DNA of 35,428 nucleotides from an uncultured Bacilli bacterium (GTDB lineage Bacteria > Bacillota_I > Bacilli_A > RF39 > UBA660). Of the stretch, positions 27,338-35,360 are shown in pieces. Within the stretch, counting starts at the first letter, position 1. Each line of letters starts with the position of its first letter. The position numbers and the translations under genes were made by a program. The notes under the pieces are model-generated. The model searched no databases. It had not been told where the DNA came from and was given only the letters and a program-made list of their open reading frames with translations. Location: NCBI GenBank assembly GCA_947632405.1, contig CANRPE010000016.1:1-35428 (forward strand). Direction: 5' to 3'.

Positions 27338-28486
27338 GTGTTAAAAAAGAAAAAAACAAGTGAATTAGATATAGAATCTTTAAACGAAGTAATTATATTA
27401 GGAAAAAAAATTTTAGGCGTTGGTTTTACCGTTATTATAATTTCTTTGATTTTATTAGTATTATATTTATTAAAGATGTTGAATATTTTTGGCATTTTAA
27501 AAGATATTTTAGTAATTATTTCTCCAGTTTTTATTGGTCTTTTAATAGCGTGGTTATTTGATCCAGTAGTTGATTTTTTAGAAACAAAGAAATTTCCAAG
27601 AATAGTGGGTTGTATCGTTGTATATTTAGTTTTCATTGGAATTTTATCTTTTTTATTGTTCTTAATGCTTCCTTCATTTATTGATCAAATTAAAGAATTT
27701 ATTACAACAATACCTAGCTTATTATCAGAAGCCAAACAATTTGTATCAAGAACTTTATCATCAATTAGTGTAGGAACAGATATTGATGTTTCATCAATAA
27801 AACAGCAAATTTTTGCTAGTTTAGAAACACTTGGAACAAACTTAACAACGAGTTTACCAAATACGTTACTATCACTTGGTAAAAGTATTATTAGTGGTGG
27901 AGTTTTTGTTATTTTAGGATTAATGATAGGATTTTATATGCTATATGATTTTGATCGAATTAACACAAGTATTTTAGAATTTATTCCTAAAAAATTTCAT
28001 GAAGATGCAAAAGATTTAAAAAATCGAATTAATCATTCATTACGTGAATATGTAATGGGATTACTTACAGTTATGACTTTAGTTTTTATTTCTCAAGGAA
28101 TATGTCTTACATTAGCTGGATTAGAAGCACCACTTATTTTTGCCCTTTTCTGTGCAGTAACTGATATTATTCCATACTTTGGTCCATATATTGGTGCTAT
28201 TCCAGCAGTTTTTGTTGGATTTACAATCTCACCATTTACAGGAATATGTTGTATTATTTCTATAGTTATTGTCCAACTTCTAGAAAATAATTTTTATCAA
28301 CCATTAATCATGGGACATGCAATGAAACTTCATCCTGTAACAATTATGTTAGGACTATTGATTTTTCAACATTTTTTTGGTATCATAGGTATGATTATTG
28401 CAACTCCTGTTATTGCAACCTTAAAAATAATATTTAAATTTATAGATGAAAAAATAAAAGTAATGGAAAAAATTAAAGAAAATTAA
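27338..28486 (+). CDS. AI-2E-type (PerM/YtvI) membrane protein
   Basis: Polytopic protein with about eight helices in the family arrangement: two near the N-terminus (IILVISPVFIGLLIAWLFDPVVD block), a third after RIVGCIVVYLV, an outer or amphipathic middle, one at GGVFVILGLMIGFYMLYDF, and a C-terminal bundle with AVTDIIPYFGPYIGAIPA and LLENNFYQPLIMG, which are diagnostic. 382 residues. The family name comes from one E. coli member; most are uncharacterised or sodium/proton antiporter-like, so autoinducer transport should not be assumed. The start is GTG with AGGTGATA upstream. No terminator lies before the T-box 15 bases downstream, so read-through into that leader is possible. Confidence 0.92.
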   Translation: MLKKKKTSELDIESLNEVIILGKKILGVGFTVIIISLILLVLYLLKMLNIFGILKDILVIISPVFIGLLIAWLFDPVVDFLETKKFPRIVGCIVVYLVFIGILSFLLFLMLPSFIDQIKEFITTIPSLLSEAKQFVSRTLSSISVGTDIDVSSIKQQIFASLETLGTNLTTSLPNTLLSLGKSIISGGVFVILGLMIGFYMLYDFDRINTSILEFIPKKFHEDAKDLKNRINHSLREYVMGLLTVMTLVFISQGICLTLAGLEAPLIFALFCAVTDIIPYFGPYIGAIPAVFVGFTISPFTGICCIISIVIVQLLENNFYQPLIMGHAMKLHPVTIMLGLLIFQHFFGIIGMIIATPVIATLKIIFKFIDEKIKVMEKIKEN

Positions 28487-28500
28487 AACAATGATAAAAG

Positions 28501-28668
28501 AAAAGTAATAAAATTAATTTATTATAGAGAACTAACGGTGGTGAAAGTTAGTATAAATTGTTTTATGAAAGCTACTTTTTAGTTTTAAAGGGAGACCTTT
28601 ATCTAATTAAGACCAATTTTAGGATGGTACCGGGCATTTTGTCCTCCTAATTCTTGGTCTTTTATTTG
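28501..28668 (+). promoter_or_regulatory. T-box leader, alanine specificity
   Basis: Transcription-attenuating tRNA sensor. Stem I: AAAAGT/ACTTTT base, specifier loop containing GAAAGCTA (codon GCT, Ala, at 28571-28573), ATAAAA/TTTTAT, AATTTAT/ATAAATT, AGAGA bulge (28526-28530), and CTAAC/GTTAG closing GGTGGTGAAA. Stem III: AAAGG, GAGA loop, CCTTT (28586-28600 region). T-box sequence AGGATGGTACCGGG at 28621-28634, where the TGGT bulge would pair with the ACCA end of a tRNA with discriminator A, as in tRNA-Ala. Uncharged tRNA-Ala should allow read-through into the kinase gene and alaS. No distinct promoter is evident in the 15 bases before it. Confidence 0.95.
28609..28668 (+). terminator. T-box terminator
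   Basis: AAGACCAA (28609-28616) pairs with TTGGTCTT (28654-28661), and inner TTAGGA (28619-28624) with TCCTAA (28645-28650), followed by TTATTT. The inner arm uses the first bases of the T-box, so terminator and antiterminator exclude each other. Confidence 0.88.
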
Positions 28669-28694
28669 TTTTATAAATAAAAGGAGGAATAAAT

Positions 28695-29249
28695 ATGAAA
28701 AAATTAATTGCGATAGTAGGTATGAGTGGTAGTGGTAAGAGTGTAGCTTCAGATTATTTAGAACAACAAGGTTTTACTAAAATTTATTTTGGAGGAGTAG
28801 TTTTAAATGAATTAAAAAAGAAAAATTTAGAAATTACTCCTGAAAATGAAAAAAATATGCGTGAAAATTTAAGAAAAGAATATGGAATGGCAGCAATGGC
28901 AAAAATATTATTACCAGAAATAAAAGAAAGTATAGAAACTAATGATACAGTATTAGATGGTCTATATTCTTGGGATGAGTATGTTGTTTTAAAAGAAGAA
29001 TTTAAAGATACATTGAAATTAATCGCTATAATTACTGATAAAGATATTAGATACTCTAGAGTAAAATTAAGAAAAATACGTTCTCTAAATAAAGATGAAA
29101 TAGAACAAAGAGATATTTCTGAAATAGAAAACTTAGCTAAGGGTGGTCCTATTTCTATTGCTGATTATTATATATTAAATAATAGTAATTTAGAAGATTA
29201 TCAAAAACGATTAAATGAAATTTTAAATATATTAGAAAGGGAGAAATAA
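28695..29249 (+). CDS. UPF0200-like P-loop kinase
   Basis: 184 residues. P-loop GMSGSGKS at residues 9-16, then the order seen in the UPF0200 (dephospho-CoA-kinase-related) family best known from archaea: GGVVLNELKKKNLEITPEN, the RKEYGMAAMAK block, LDGLYSWDEYVVLKEEF, a D-x-x-x-R-x-x-R lid-like stretch (DIRYSRVKLRK), EQRDISEIENLAKGGPISIADYYILN. It looks like a small nucleotide or metabolite kinase, substrate unknown. It is the first gene after the Ala T-box and four bases ahead of alaS, so it is co-regulated with alanyl-tRNA supply. AAGGAGG precedes the ATG. A real CoaE is a less likely reading, because the CoaE C-terminal motifs are absent. Confidence 0.8.
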   Translation: MKKLIAIVGMSGSGKSVASDYLEQQGFTKIYFGGVVLNELKKKNLEITPENEKNMRENLRKEYGMAAMAKILLPEIKESIETNDTVLDGLYSWDEYVVLKEEFKDTLKLIAIITDKDIRYSRVKLRKIRSLNKDEIEQRDISEIENLAKGGPISIADYYILNNSNLEDYQKRLNEILNILEREK

Positions 29250-29253
29250 ATAG

Positions 29254-31941
29254 ATGAAAAAACTGACAAGTAATGAAATTAGAACTATGTGGTTAGATTT
29301 TTTTCAAAGTAAGGGTCATAAAATATATGAATCAGCTCCACTAGTTCCTATTAACGATGATAGTTTATTGTGGGTAAATGCAGGAGTTACTCCTTTAAAA
29401 AAATTTTTTGATGGAACTATGGTTCCAGATGTAAAAAGAATTACAAGTATTCAAAAATGTATTAGAACTAATGATATTGAAAATGTTGGAGTTACTAGAC
29501 GTCATCAAACTTTTTTCGAAATGATGGGTAATTTTTCTATAGGTGATTATTTTAAAGATGAAGCTATTGAATATGCTTTTGAATTATTAACATCAGAAAA
29601 ATGGTTTAATATTGATAAAAATTTACTATACGTAACTGTTTATCCAGAAGATACAAAGACTTATAATAAATGGTTAGAAGTTGGATTTATTGAAGATCAT
29701 ATTATTAAATTAGAGGGTAATTTTTGGGAAATTGGAGAAGGACCTTGTGGACCAGATTCTGAGATATTCTTTGATCGTGGTGAAAAATATGATCCTAATC
29801 ATGATGCTTTTGAAAAATTTAAAAATGATGAAGATCAAGAACGCTATATAGAAATTTGGAACAATGTATTTTCTCAATTTAATTCTAAATTAGGAGTAGC
29901 TAGAAAAAATTATAAAGAATTACCAAATAAAAATATTGATACGGGAGCTGGTTTAGAAAGATGGTGTTGTATCTTCCAAAATGTTGATAGTAACTTTGAT
30001 ACTGATTTATTTATACCTATTATTAAACATATTGAAGAATTGACACATACGTTATATGATTCTCAAAAGGAATTCAAAATAATAGCAGATCATATTAGGG
30101 CAATTGTTTTTGCTTTAGCTGATGGAGCCTTTTTTGATAACAGTGGACGAGGTTATGTTTTAAGAAGATTATTAAGACGTAGTATTCGTGTTGGTAAAAC
30201 TTTAAATTTAAAAGAACCATTTATGTATAAATTAGTATCTGATGTTGTTGATATTATGGGAGAATTTTATTCAAATTTAGTTGAAAAAAGACCAATTATT
30301 GAAACTCAAGTATTAGAAGAAGAAAAATTATTTTTTAAAACTTTAGATGCTGGTGAAAAAAGATTAAAAGAATTAATTGAAAATTCATCAACAAAAACAA
30401 TTAGTGGTGAAGATGCTTTTAAATTATATGATACATATGGTTTTCCATTTGAATTAACAGTAGAATATTTAAATGAAGTAGGCTATACAACGTCAAAAGA
30501 AGAATTTGATAAATTTATGAATATTCAAAAATTATTAGCTAAACAAAGTGCTAAGACTAAAACAGCAATGGCTGCTCAGAATAAAGTACTATTAGATTTT
30601 CAAAAAGAATCTAAATTTGTTTATGGAATCTATAGGTTAAAAAGTAATGTTTTAGCAATTTTTTCTAAAGATGGTTTAGAAAAAAAATTAGATCATAATG
30701 GTTATATTGCATTAAAAAGAACTTGCTTTTATGCTGAAAGCGGTGGACAAGTTAGTGATACTGGAATGATTATTGGAAAAACATTTAAAGCTAGAGTTGT
30801 TGATGTTTTTAAAGGACCAAATGGTCAACATATTCATAAAGTTAGGCTATTAGATGGTGTTATAAATTTAAATGATGATTGTGAAATTATTATTGATAAG
30901 GATCGTCGAAGAAAAATAGAAGCTAATCACTCTAGTGTGCATTTATTACAACTTGCATTACAAAAAGTTATTTCTCCTACAATTAAACAAGCAGGTAGTT
31001 ATGTTGATGATGATAAATTACGTTTTGATTTTACTTATTCTGGTAAAATTTATGATGAGACAGTAGCAAAAGTTGAGGATTATGTTAATCAAGAAATTAA
31101 AAATGCAAATATTGTTTCAACGGAAATTATGCCTTTGACTAAAGCTAAAGAAATAGGAGCAATGGCATTATTTTCTGAAAAATATGGTGATATGGTTCGA
31201 GTTGTTAAAATGGGAAAATCAATTGAACTATGTGGTGGAACTCATGTCAATAATACTAAAGATATTTCTAAATTTGCTATATATAATATAGAATCAAAAG
31301 GAAGTAATACATTTAGAATAGAAGCAGCAACAAAAGAAAAAATTACACAAGCTTTATTTGATGTTATTAAACCATACAATGATGAAATGATTAAATTATT
31401 AATTAAAGCTAAAGAAATAATTGCTAAAGCTAAAAAAGATGGAATTGAATTAGAATTTAATGTTGATATTGATAATTCACAACCAAAATCTTATCATGAT
31501 ATTATTTTTAATAAAAATGAACTTGCTTATGTCCAAAAAGAAGTAAAAATGTTAGAAAAAAAATATAATGAAGAAAAAGAGCATAAAATATTATCTAACT
31601 TAGATCATTATCGCACAAATATTACTAAAATTAATAATCAAAATGTTCTTATTATGAAAGTTGAAAATGAAGATATAAATTTATTAAAATCTGTAGCAGA
31701 TCAAATGATAAATGAAATGAAGGAAGGATTAGTTTTCTTTATGAATATTAGAAATGATACTGTAAATTTAGTAGTAAGAAGTAATAACAGCTTAGATGCT
31801 GGCAAAATTGTTAAAGAATCAGCCTTTTTACTTGGAGGAAATGGGGGAGGTTCTAAAACTTTTGCTCAAGGTGCAGGAAATTTAGTAGATAAATTAGATG
31901 AAGTAGTTGATTTAATTAAAAGTGAGTTAGAAAATGAATAA
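29254..31941 (+). CDS. alaS: Alanyl-tRNA synthetase
   Basis: Charges tRNA-Ala. Class II core at the N-terminus: motif 1 region (WLDFFQSKGHKIYESAPLVP), CIRTNDIENVG, RRHQTFFEMMGNFSIGDYF and the Gly-rich motif 3 (GAGLERW), followed by the tRNA-binding helices. The editing domain has the zinc residues H559, H563 (NHSSVH), C660 and H664 (CGGTH). The C-terminal C-Ala/DHHA1 part ends LLGGNGGGSKTFAQGAG. 895 residues, full length. It sits second behind the Ala T-box, the expected feedback, and overlaps holA by eight bases. Confidence 0.98.
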   Translation: MKKLTSNEIRTMWLDFFQSKGHKIYESAPLVPINDDSLLWVNAGVTPLKKFFDGTMVPDVKRITSIQKCIRTNDIENVGVTRRHQTFFEMMGNFSIGDYFKDEAIEYAFELLTSEKWFNIDKNLLYVTVYPEDTKTYNKWLEVGFIEDHIIKLEGNFWEIGEGPCGPDSEIFFDRGEKYDPNHDAFEKFKNDEDQERYIEIWNNVFSQFNSKLGVARKNYKELPNKNIDTGAGLERWCCIFQNVDSNFDTDLFIPIIKHIEELTHTLYDSQKEFKIIADHIRAIVFALADGAFFDNSGRGYVLRRLLRRSIRVGKTLNLKEPFMYKLVSDVVDIMGEFYSNLVEKRPIIETQVLEEEKLFFKTLDAGEKRLKELIENSSTKTISGEDAFKLYDTYGFPFELTVEYLNEVGYTTSKEEFDKFMNIQKLLAKQSAKTKTAMAAQNKVLLDFQKESKFVYGIYRLKSNVLAIFSKDGLEKKLDHNGYIALKRTCFYAESGGQVSDTGMIIGKTFKARVVDVFKGPNGQHIHKVRLLDGVINLNDDCEIIIDKDRRRKIEANHSSVHLLQLALQKVISPTIKQAGSYVDDDKLRFDFTYSGKIYDETVAKVEDYVNQEIKNANIVSTEIMPLTKAKEIGAMALFSEKYGDMVRVVKMGKSIELCGGTHVNNTKDISKFAIYNIESKGSNTFRIEAATKEKITQALFDVIKPYNDEMIKLLIKAKEIIAKAKKDGIELEFNVDIDNSQPKSYHDIIFNKNELAYVQKEVKMLEKKYNEEKEHKILSNLDHYRTNITKINNQNVLIMKVENEDINLLKSVADQMINEMKEGLVFFMNIRNDTVNLVVRSNNSLDAGKIVKESAFLLGGNGGGSKTFAQGAGNLVDKLDEVVDLIKSELENE

Positions 31942-32863
31942 TTATTTATTAGAAGCAAGTGATCATTTATTAATTCAAAAAGAAATTAATAATATTATTG
32001 CAAAAGAAAAATTTGAAAATCAATATCAAGTTTCATATGATTTAGAAGAAGTTCCTTTAGCCAATGCTCTAGAAGATTTAGATACTTATTCATTACTAAG
32101 TGATAAAAAAGTAATTATAATAAAAAATATTTTAGCAACTACTGTAGAAAATGAAATTAAACATTTATTAAAATATTTAGAAAATTATAATTCTAATAAT
32201 TTATTAATTCTTACATGTGATAAATTAGATTCTAAATCATTTGCTAAAAAATTAAAAGCTTCTAAAAATATTAAATATCAAAAAATAGAAATTGATGATA
32301 GAAATTATATTATTAATAAATTAAAGAATTATAAAATTGATAATGAAGCAATTTCTTATTTATTAGAATTATGTAAAGGCGATATTACTAAAATAGATAC
32401 AGAATGTGAAAAGTTAATATTTTATAAAATTGATTCAAAAGAAATAACTAAAGAAGATATAAAAAAGATTGCAATTGAAAAACTTGGAGAGAGTAATGAT
32501 ATTTTATTTTCTTTTGTAAATGCAATTATTAATAAAGATAAGAAAAAATCATTATCTTTATATGAACAATTAAAAAAATATGCAGTTGATAGTAGTTCAA
32601 TTATTGGACTTATGGCTTCTCAAATGAAATTAATTTCACAGATAAAAGTTTTAAAAGAACAAAATTTAAATAATATTGAAATTCAACAACAACTGCAATT
32701 AAAATCAATATATCAAGTAAAAAAATTAAGTGAATATATTTATTTATATACTCTAAAAGAAATTGGTGAATTTTTCAATAAACTTGCTGATATTGACTAT
32801 CAAATTAAAACAGGTAGGGTAGATGGAAATATTGCAATAGAATTATTAATTATAAATTTATAA
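31934..32863 (+). CDS. holA: DNA polymerase III delta subunit
   Basis: Clamp-loader subunit that opens the beta ring. Similarity is typically low in this family, but the layout fits: YLLEASDHLLIQKEINNII at the start, KKVIIIKN after the first strand-helix unit, LLILTCDKLDSK...KKLK, the three-helix lid (ISYLLELCKGDITKIDTECEKLIFY) and a C-terminal collar (DILFSFVNAIINKDKKKSLSLYEQL, the A-DYQIKTGRVDGNIAIELLI end). 309 residues. Translation is coupled to alaS by the ATGAATAA overlap, so a replication subunit is under the same T-box leader unless an internal promoter exists. Confidence 0.88.
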   Translation: MNNYLLEASDHLLIQKEINNIIAKEKFENQYQVSYDLEEVPLANALEDLDTYSLLSDKKVIIIKNILATTVENEIKHLLKYLENYNSNNLLILTCDKLDSKSFAKKLKASKNIKYQKIEIDDRNYIINKLKNYKIDNEAISYLLELCKGDITKIDTECEKLIFYKIDSKEITKEDIKKIAIEKLGESNDILFSFVNAIINKDKKKSLSLYEQLKKYAVDSSSIIGLMASQMKLISQIKVLKEQNLNNIEIQQQLQLKSIYQVKKLSEYIYLYTLKEIGEFFNKLADIDYQIKTGRVDGNIAIELLIINL

Positions 32864-32892
32864 AAAGATATCTATACTAGTTTTTGATTTTA

Positions 32893-32901
32893 TGATATAA
32901 T
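32893..32901 (+). promoter_or_regulatory. Promoter region of H-x-H-G copy 3
   Basis: Extended -10 TGATATAAT (32893-32901) and a second TATAAT at 32913-32918; neither has a good -35. AGGGTGCGTGAT at 32921-32932 is an extended match to the anti-Shine-Dalgarno complement. Confidence 0.5.
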
Positions 32902-32936
32902 TAATATGATAATATAATATAGGGTGCGTGATTTAA

Positions 32937-33593
32937 ATGGGAAAAAAAGTATATCGTTTTAGACCAAAACAGAAAATATCTCCTCAAACAGAACCACATG
33001 ATGATATTAATAATAAAAAGATTAAAGTAAATATTAGTAAATCTTTAGCTAGAGAAATTAATTTTACATTAGTTTTTGCTTTTTTAATATGTGTTTTTCT
33101 TTTAGCAAGTTCTTATTCTATATTTTCTGTCAAAAATAAAAGTAAAGATTATAATTCTATTACTGTAGGAACATTGAAAATTGATTTTTTACAGGATACT
33201 ATAAATGTTTTAAATTTAAATGGAGCTTATCCTACAAGTGATGAAGATGGTCAAAAAGAAGAACCATATACTTTTAAGATTACTAATAGTGGTTCTTTGA
33301 ATGCATCATATAGTATTAAAATTTTAAATGATAATGATATGATAGCGGCAGATGGTTGCCAAAATAATTTATTAGATGATTCACTTATAAAAGTTAGTAT
33401 AAATAATGGAACTCCTTTTTTACTATCTTCAATAAAAGATAATGATTATGTAATTGAAAATGGAATTATAGAAGCAAATGTAACAAAGAATTATGAAATC
33501 AGAATTTGGATTGTTGATACTGCAGGTAATGCTGTATTAGGTCGTCACTATCATGGTAAAATTATTGTTGATGGTGTCAATTTAAATACTTAA
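32937..33593 (+). CDS. Single-pass membrane protein, H-x-H-G family, copy 3
   Basis: Third paralogue, function unknown. It has a longer basic cytoplasmic N-terminus (about 45 residues, KKVYRFRPKQK... KIKVNISKSLAREI), a membrane helix at about 46-63, then the shared outer domain: GAYPTSDEDGQ, EPYTFKITNSG, ASYSIKIL, ADGC with a single Cys, EIRIWIVD and GRHYHGKIIVDG. The longer cytoplasmic tail could carry an interaction absent from the other two. It stands between holA and ruvA with its own promoter and a strong terminator, so it is an independent unit some 29 kb from its relatives. Confidence 0.8.
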   Translation: MGKKVYRFRPKQKISPQTEPHDDINNKKIKVNISKSLAREINFTLVFAFLICVFLLASSYSIFSVKNKSKDYNSITVGTLKIDFLQDTINVLNLNGAYPTSDEDGQKEEPYTFKITNSGSLNASYSIKILNDNDMIAADGCQNNLLDDSLIKVSINNGTPFLLSSIKDNDYVIENGIIEANVTKNYEIRIWIVDTAGNAVLGRHYHGKIIVDGVNLNT

Positions 33594-33597
33594 TCTT

Positions 33598-33626
33598 AAT
33601 ATTCAAAGAAATTTGAATATTTTTTT
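33598..33626 (+). terminator. Terminator after H-x-H-G copy 3
   Basis: AATATTCAAA, loop GAAA, TTTGAATATT, then Ts: a 10-bp stem four bases after the stop. Confidence 0.9.
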
Positions 33627-33634
33627 ATTATTCA

Positions 33635-33663
33635 TTGACAAACATTTGTTTGTTTAATATAAT
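33635..33663 (+). promoter_or_regulatory. ruvAB promoter P1, full consensus
   Basis: TTGACA (33635-33640), 17 bases, TATAAT (33658-33663): perfect hexamers at ideal spacing. Overlapped by the LexA-like palindrome. Confidence 0.85.
33639..33652 (+). promoter_or_regulatory. LexA-like (SOS) operator before ruvAB
   Basis: CAAACATTTGTTTG, core of the 16-base palindrome ACAAACA-TT-TGTTTGT (33638-33653). Against the Bacillus LexA/DinR consensus CGAACRNRYGTTYC, as I remember it, 11 of 14 positions agree. It covers the end of the -35 and half the spacer, where a bound repressor would block RNA polymerase. ruvAB is an SOS operon in many bacteria. Confidence 0.6.
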
Positions 33664-33673
33664 TAGGTTACGC

Positions 33674-33703
33674 TATACAAAATATAAAAGAAAATGATAC
33701 AAT
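33674..33703 (+). promoter_or_regulatory. Possible second ruvAB promoter P2
   Basis: TATACA (33674-33679), 18 bases, TACAAT (33698-33703) with TG at 33695-33696. It lies downstream of the palindrome and could give basal expression independent of it. Confidence 0.45.
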
Positions 33704-33722
33704 AAATTTAGGACGTGATATT

Positions 33723-34280
33723 ATGTATAATTATATAATAGGAAAAATTACAGAAATTAATTTTAATTCTATTACTATAGATAATAATGGTATTGGTTAT
33801 TGTGTTTATGTTGCAAATCCATTTTCTTTTGAAGAAAACAAAGAATATAAAGTATATATTTATCAGCAAATTAAAGAAGATGAACATAGTTTATTTGGTT
33901 TTAAAACTAAAGAAGAAAAAGATATCTTTTTAAAATTAATTAGTGTTAAAGGATTAGGTTGCAAAATGGCTTTGCCAATTTTGGCTGCTTCTTCTCCAAC
34001 AGGTATTATAGATGCTATTGAAAGAGAAAATATTTTGTATATTAAAAAATTCCCAAAAATTGGAGATAAATTAGCTCGTCAAATTATTTTGGATTTAAAA
34101 GGAAAATTAAATATGACTGATAATAATATAAATAAGGAAAATAATAATGATGAATTAAAGGAAGTACTTAAAGGATTAGGATATAAAGAAAAGGAAATAA
34201 AAGCAATTGTTCCGCAAGTTGATTCTAATTTAACAATAGAACAGCAAGTAAAAAATGCGTTAAAATTATTATTAAAATAG
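33723..34280 (+). CDS. ruvA: Holliday junction protein RuvA
   Basis: Binds four-way junctions as tetramers and loads RuvB. Domain I OB fold (MYNYIIGKITEINFNSITID, GYCVYVA, YQQIKEDEHSLFGFKTKEE), domain II with two helix-hairpin-helix motifs (ISVKGLGCKMALPIL and FPKIGDKLARQIILDLKGKL), a short linker, and domain III (NDELKEVLKGLGYKEKEIKAI) that contacts RuvB. 185 residues, slightly short. AGGACGTGAT precedes the ATG. ruvB starts 15 bases after its stop. Confidence 0.96.
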   Translation: MYNYIIGKITEINFNSITIDNNGIGYCVYVANPFSFEENKEYKVYIYQQIKEDEHSLFGFKTKEEKDIFLKLISVKGLGCKMALPILAASSPTGIIDAIERENILYIKKFPKIGDKLARQIILDLKGKLNMTDNNINKENNNDELKEVLKGLGYKEKEIKAIVPQVDSNLTIEQQVKNALKLLLK

Positions 34281-34295
34281 TGGGGAATGATAAAA

Positions 34296-35297
34296 ATGGA
34301 AGAAAATATTATTAGAAATGTTGAAATAGAAGATGATGGTATTTTAGATAATACAATAAGACCAAGTGTATTAGAAGAATATATTGGACAGCAAGATGTC
34401 AAAGAAAATATTAAGATATTTATTGAAGCAGCTAAATTACGTAAAGAAAGTTTAGATCATGTTTTATTGTATGGTCCTCCAGGTCTTGGAAAAACAACAT
34501 TAGCTTATATTATAGCAAATGAAATGGGCACTAATATCAAAACAGCTAGTGGACCAAGTATTGAAAAATCAGGAGATTTAGCAGCAATTTTATCAACATT
34601 AGAAGCAGGAGATGTTTTGTTTATTGACGAAATTCATCGTATTCCAAAATTTATCGAAGAAATTTTGTATCCTGCTATGGAAGATTTTTCCTTAGATATT
34701 ATTATTGGTGGAGAAGGTAGTAGTAGAAGTATTAAAATTGATTTGCCACCATTTACTTTAGTAGGAGCAACAACTAGAGCAGGAGACTTGACTTCTCCTT
34801 TACGTGATCGCTTTGGAATAATTGCTAAATTGCAATTTTATACTGAGGATGAATTAAGACAAATTATTTTACGAACAGCCCGTGTTTTAGATACAGAAAT
34901 TGAAGATGATGCTGCAATCGAACTTGCTAGAAGAAGTCGAGGAACTCCTAGAATTGCTAATCGCTTATTAAAACGAGTTAGAGATTTTGCTCTTGTAGAA
35001 GGTAACGGAATAATTGATAAAGAAATAACTAATCATGCGCTTGATAGACTTAAAGTAGATAAATTTGGTTTAGATGATGTAGATAGAGAACTTTTATTAA
35101 CTATTATAAAAAAATTTAATGGTGGTCCTGTAGGGGTAGAAGCTATTAGTAGTTCTATAGGTGAGGAAGTAGCTACTATTGAGGATGTTTATGAGCCATA
35201 TTTATTACAAAGAGGACTATTAAAAAGAACAAATCGAGGTAGAGTAGTAACTGAATTAGGTTATCAAGTTTTAGGTATTAAGTATTCTAAAAATTGA
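34296..35297 (+). CDS. ruvB: Holliday junction helicase RuvB
   Basis: Hexameric AAA+ motor driving branch migration with RuvA. Starts with [12 protein letters not shown]; Walker A GPPGLGKT at residues 60-67, Walker B FIDEIHR with D111/E112, sensor 1 VGATTRAG, arginine finger region LRDRFG, sensor 2 [17 protein letters not shown], then the winged helix ending [10 protein letters not shown]. 334 residues, normal. I choose the ATG at 34296 because GGGGA at 34282-34286 is nine bases upstream; an ATG at 34287 touches that site. No clear terminator follows. Confidence 0.98.
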   Translation: MEENIIRNVEIEDDGILDNTIRPSVLEEYIGQQDVKENIKIFIEAAKLRKESLDHVLLYGPPGLGKTTLAYIIANEMGTNIKTASGPSIEKSGDLAAILSTLEAGDVLFIDEIHRIPKFIEEILYPAMEDFSLDIIIGGEGSSRSIKIDLPPFTLVGATTRAGDLTSPLRDRFGIIAKLQFYTEDELRQIILRTARVLDTEIEDDAAIELARRSRGTPRIANRLLKRVRDFALVEGNGIIDKEITNHALDRLKVDKFGLDDVDRELLLTIIKKFNGGPVGVEAISSSIGEEVATIEDVYEPYLLQRGLLKRTNRGRVVTELGYQVLGIKYSKN

Positions 35298-35303
35298 TAT
35301 TTC

Positions 35304-35332
35304 TTTAAAAATAATTTAAAATGTGGTATAAT
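35304..35332 (+). promoter_or_regulatory. Promoter at the right edge, extended -10
   Basis: TTTAAA (35304-35309), 17 bases, TATAAT (35327-35332) with TG at 35324-35325. It is followed by an excellent ribosome binding site, TAGGTGGTGATA (35347-35358), so a transcript with a translated start is expected just downstream. Confidence 0.65.
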
Positions 35333-35360
35333 ATCAACGAATTTTGTAGGTGGTGATAGT

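Noticed and set aside
27338-28486. Quorum-sensing AI-2 exporter
   Set aside because: The family name alone suggests this; no luxS or related gene is present and most family members have other or unknown roles.
28695-29249. Classical dephospho-CoA kinase CoaE
   Set aside because: Only the P-loop is shared; the remaining motif order fits UPF0200 better.
34079-34402. Minus-strand open frame across the ruvA-ruvB junction, and similar ones at 9541, 19416, 26514 and 27313
   Set aside because: Composition mirrors the coding strand; no ribosome binding site; each overlaps a well-supported gene.
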